DNA from: an uncultured bacterium
Lineage (GTDB): Bacteria > Verrucomicrobiota > Kiritimatiellia > CAIKKV01 > CAITUY01
Assembly (NCBI GenBank): GCA_903934155.1
Contig: CAIZMS010000103.1
Span: 1 to 8,480, forward strand
Direction: 5' to 3'
DNA length: 8,480 nt
Position 1 is the first letter of the stretch. Every line of letters starts with the position of its first letter. Below, in pieces: positions 7,521 to 8,480 of the stretch. Both the position numbers and the translations under genes were made by a program. The notes under the pieces are model-generated. The model saw only the letters and a list, made by a program, of their open reading frames with translations. It made no database searches and was not told the DNA's origin.

Positions 7521-7526
7521 CCCCTT
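7521..7526 (-). promoter_or_regulatory. Ribosome binding site for the GH127-type gene
   Basis: The minus-strand sequence AAGGGG lies 6 bases before the ATG at 7514, inside the 22-base gap after the sulfatase stop. It supports this start, where a signal peptide begins, over the in-frame codon at 7619 that lies inside the sulfatase gene. Confidence 0.65.
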
Positions 7527-7536
7527 CTTTACGCTC

Positions 7537-8480
7537 TTATTTTGTATTGCGAATTTTCGAAAAACAGCTGGACGACGGACTTGCCGGCAATTCGGCCTTC
7601 CACTTTTCAGCCATTGCAATCAGTTCCTTCACAATATCAGGATGCTGATCCGCCACATTTTTCGATTCCAGTCTGTCGGCGGGAATGTCGTATAATTCCA
7701 CACGGGTTTTATCGTAACTCATCAGCAGTTTCCACTGATCGCGCCGAACCCCAAGACAGGGCCAGTTATCGCCGACATGGGTTCCCTGCCATTCCCAGAA
7801 TAGAGGCTTGGTCCGGCTTACCGGTTCCCCCTTGAAGGCCGGGAGCATGTTTTCGCCATCAGGCTTATATCCCTCAGGCAAGGCAACCCCCGCCGCCGCA
7901 CAAAATGTCGGCAGCAAATCAACCGCGGAAATTTCCGTGGTCTCGTTTAATTTACCAACCGGCACTTTCCCGGGCCATCGCACCATGAACGGCACCCGCA
8001 CGCCGCCCTCATATAACGACCGCTTTCGACCGCGAAGCCCGCCTGTTGTGCCCACGGAGTAGTACTCACCCAGCCCCCCTTTGACAAGGTTATCCTCCTT
8101 TTTCCCGGGAACGAGTTTCCCGGTAATTTCTGGACCATTGTCCGAGGAGAACACCACCAACGTGTCGTTCTCGAGATCCAACTGCTTGAGTGTCTCGAGA
8201 ACCTCGCCAATACGACGATCGCCATCCGCAATCACCGCGGCATACACCTGACGCTGAATATCAAGATTGGAAAACCGTTTCAGCGATTCTTCTGAAGGAT
8301 AGTGCGGGGTGTGCGGTTCATGAACCCACAGATTGATGAAAAAGGGCTCATTTTTGTGCCGTTTAATAAAATCAATCGCTTTACTACAGGTGTCATTGAC
8401 TTTGATTTGGGCCCCGGGCCCATTGAACCCGGCATATTCGTCAATCCCATATTCCGCAGGAAGCGGGGCATCCGTCACAC
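7537..8480 (-). CDS. S1-family sulfatase, N-terminus cut off by window edge
   Basis: This is the C-terminal part (about 313 codons) of a type I (formylglycine-dependent) sulfatase, which hydrolyses sulfate esters; beside secreted glycosidases the likely substrate is a sulfated glycan. The reading frame is open to the right edge, and the GTG at 8478 is an internal valine codon rather than a start. Numbering from that codon, visible hallmarks are HEPHTPH (residues 53-59, active-site histidines), VVFSSDNGP (108-116, metal-binding Asp/Asn), GGLRGRKRSLYEGGVRVP (146-163, with the conserved sulfate-contacting lysine about residue 152), DLLPTFCAAAGV (188-199), and the late-domain pattern VRRDQWKLL and ELYDIPAD. 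The C-x-[P/A]-S-R formylglycine signature and any signal peptide lie beyond base 8480 and cannot be checked. The stop TAA at 7539-7537 is 22 bases before the next start. The family is certain; the substrate and S1 subfamily are not assigned. Confidence 0.93.
   Translation of the reverse strand, partial: VTDAPLPAEYGIDEYAGFNGPGAQIKVNDTCSKAIDFIKRHKNEPFFINLWVHEPHTPHYPSEESLKRFSNLDIQRQVYAAVIADGDRRIGEVLETLKQLDLENDTLVVFSSDNGPEITGKLVPGKKEDNLVKGGLGEYYSVGTTGGLRGRKRSLYEGGVRVPFMVRWPGKVPVGKLNETTEISAVDLLPTFCAAAGVALPEGYKPDGENMLPAFKGEPVSRTKPLFWEWQGTHVGDNWPCLGVRRDQWKLLMSYDKTRVELYDIPADRLESKNVADQHPDIVKELIAMAEKWKAELPASPSSSCFSKIRNTK

Noticed and set aside
7515..7619. 35-codon N-terminal extension of the GH127-type protein
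   Set aside because: It would overlap the sulfatase C-terminus, is rich in basic residues with no family similarity, and would bury the signal peptide; the ATG at 7514 has a good ribosome site.

Overview
All of the coding capacity in this window lies on the minus strand, in one tightly packed unit that reads from right to left. There are six genes: two are cut by the window edges and four are complete. The gaps are 22, -4 (ATGA), 28, -4 (ATGA) and 6 bases, so the layout is that of a single operon whose promoter lies beyond base 8480. No non-coding stretch exceeds 28 bases. I see no tRNA, rRNA, CRISPR array, insertion sequence, riboswitch or credible terminator.

In order of transcription the genes are: (1) the C-terminal two thirds of an S1-family sulfatase (7537-8480); (2) a secreted GH127-type (DUF1680) protein, a beta-L-arabinofuranosidase candidate, with an unusual four-cysteine and lysine-rich tail (5202-7514); (3) a secreted GH28-like right-handed beta-helix protein (polygalacturonase/rhamnogalacturonase superfamily) with a remodelled active site (3790-5205); (4) a secreted GH95-like protein (alpha-L-fucosidase/galactosidase superfamily) with a Glu where the family usually has its Asp base (1680-3761); (5) a secreted TIM-barrel putative glycoside hydrolase (GHL15-like) ending in an SbsA-type Ig-like domain (160-1683); (6) the first 51 codons of a protein with a Tat-like signal peptide, followed directly by a motif normally found near the C-terminus of sulfatases (1-153).

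The four complete proteins all start with signal peptides, so they act in the periplasm or outside the cell. Together they suggest stepwise breakdown of a sulfated, acidic, side-chain-rich polysaccharide: desulfation (1), removal of arabinofuranose or related side chains (2), cutting of a galacturonate- or rhamnogalacturonan-like backbone (3), removal of fucose or galactose (4), and an unassigned step (5). This substrate is inferred from families only. There is no transporter, SusC/SusD pair, regulator or sulfatase-maturing enzyme in the window.

The gene style (secreted sulfatases next to GH127, GH28 and GH95 relatives, GC in the mid-50s by eye, no SusCD) suggests a member of the Planctomycetota/Verrucomicrobiota/Kiritimatiellota/Lentisphaerota group. 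That is a guess from gene content; there is no marker gene. Nothing here is clearly a new kind of system. The points most worth a second look are the signal-peptide-plus-sulfatase-tail gene at the left edge, the zinc-knuckle/lysine tail on the GH127 protein, and the altered catalytic positions in the GH28- and GH95-like proteins.
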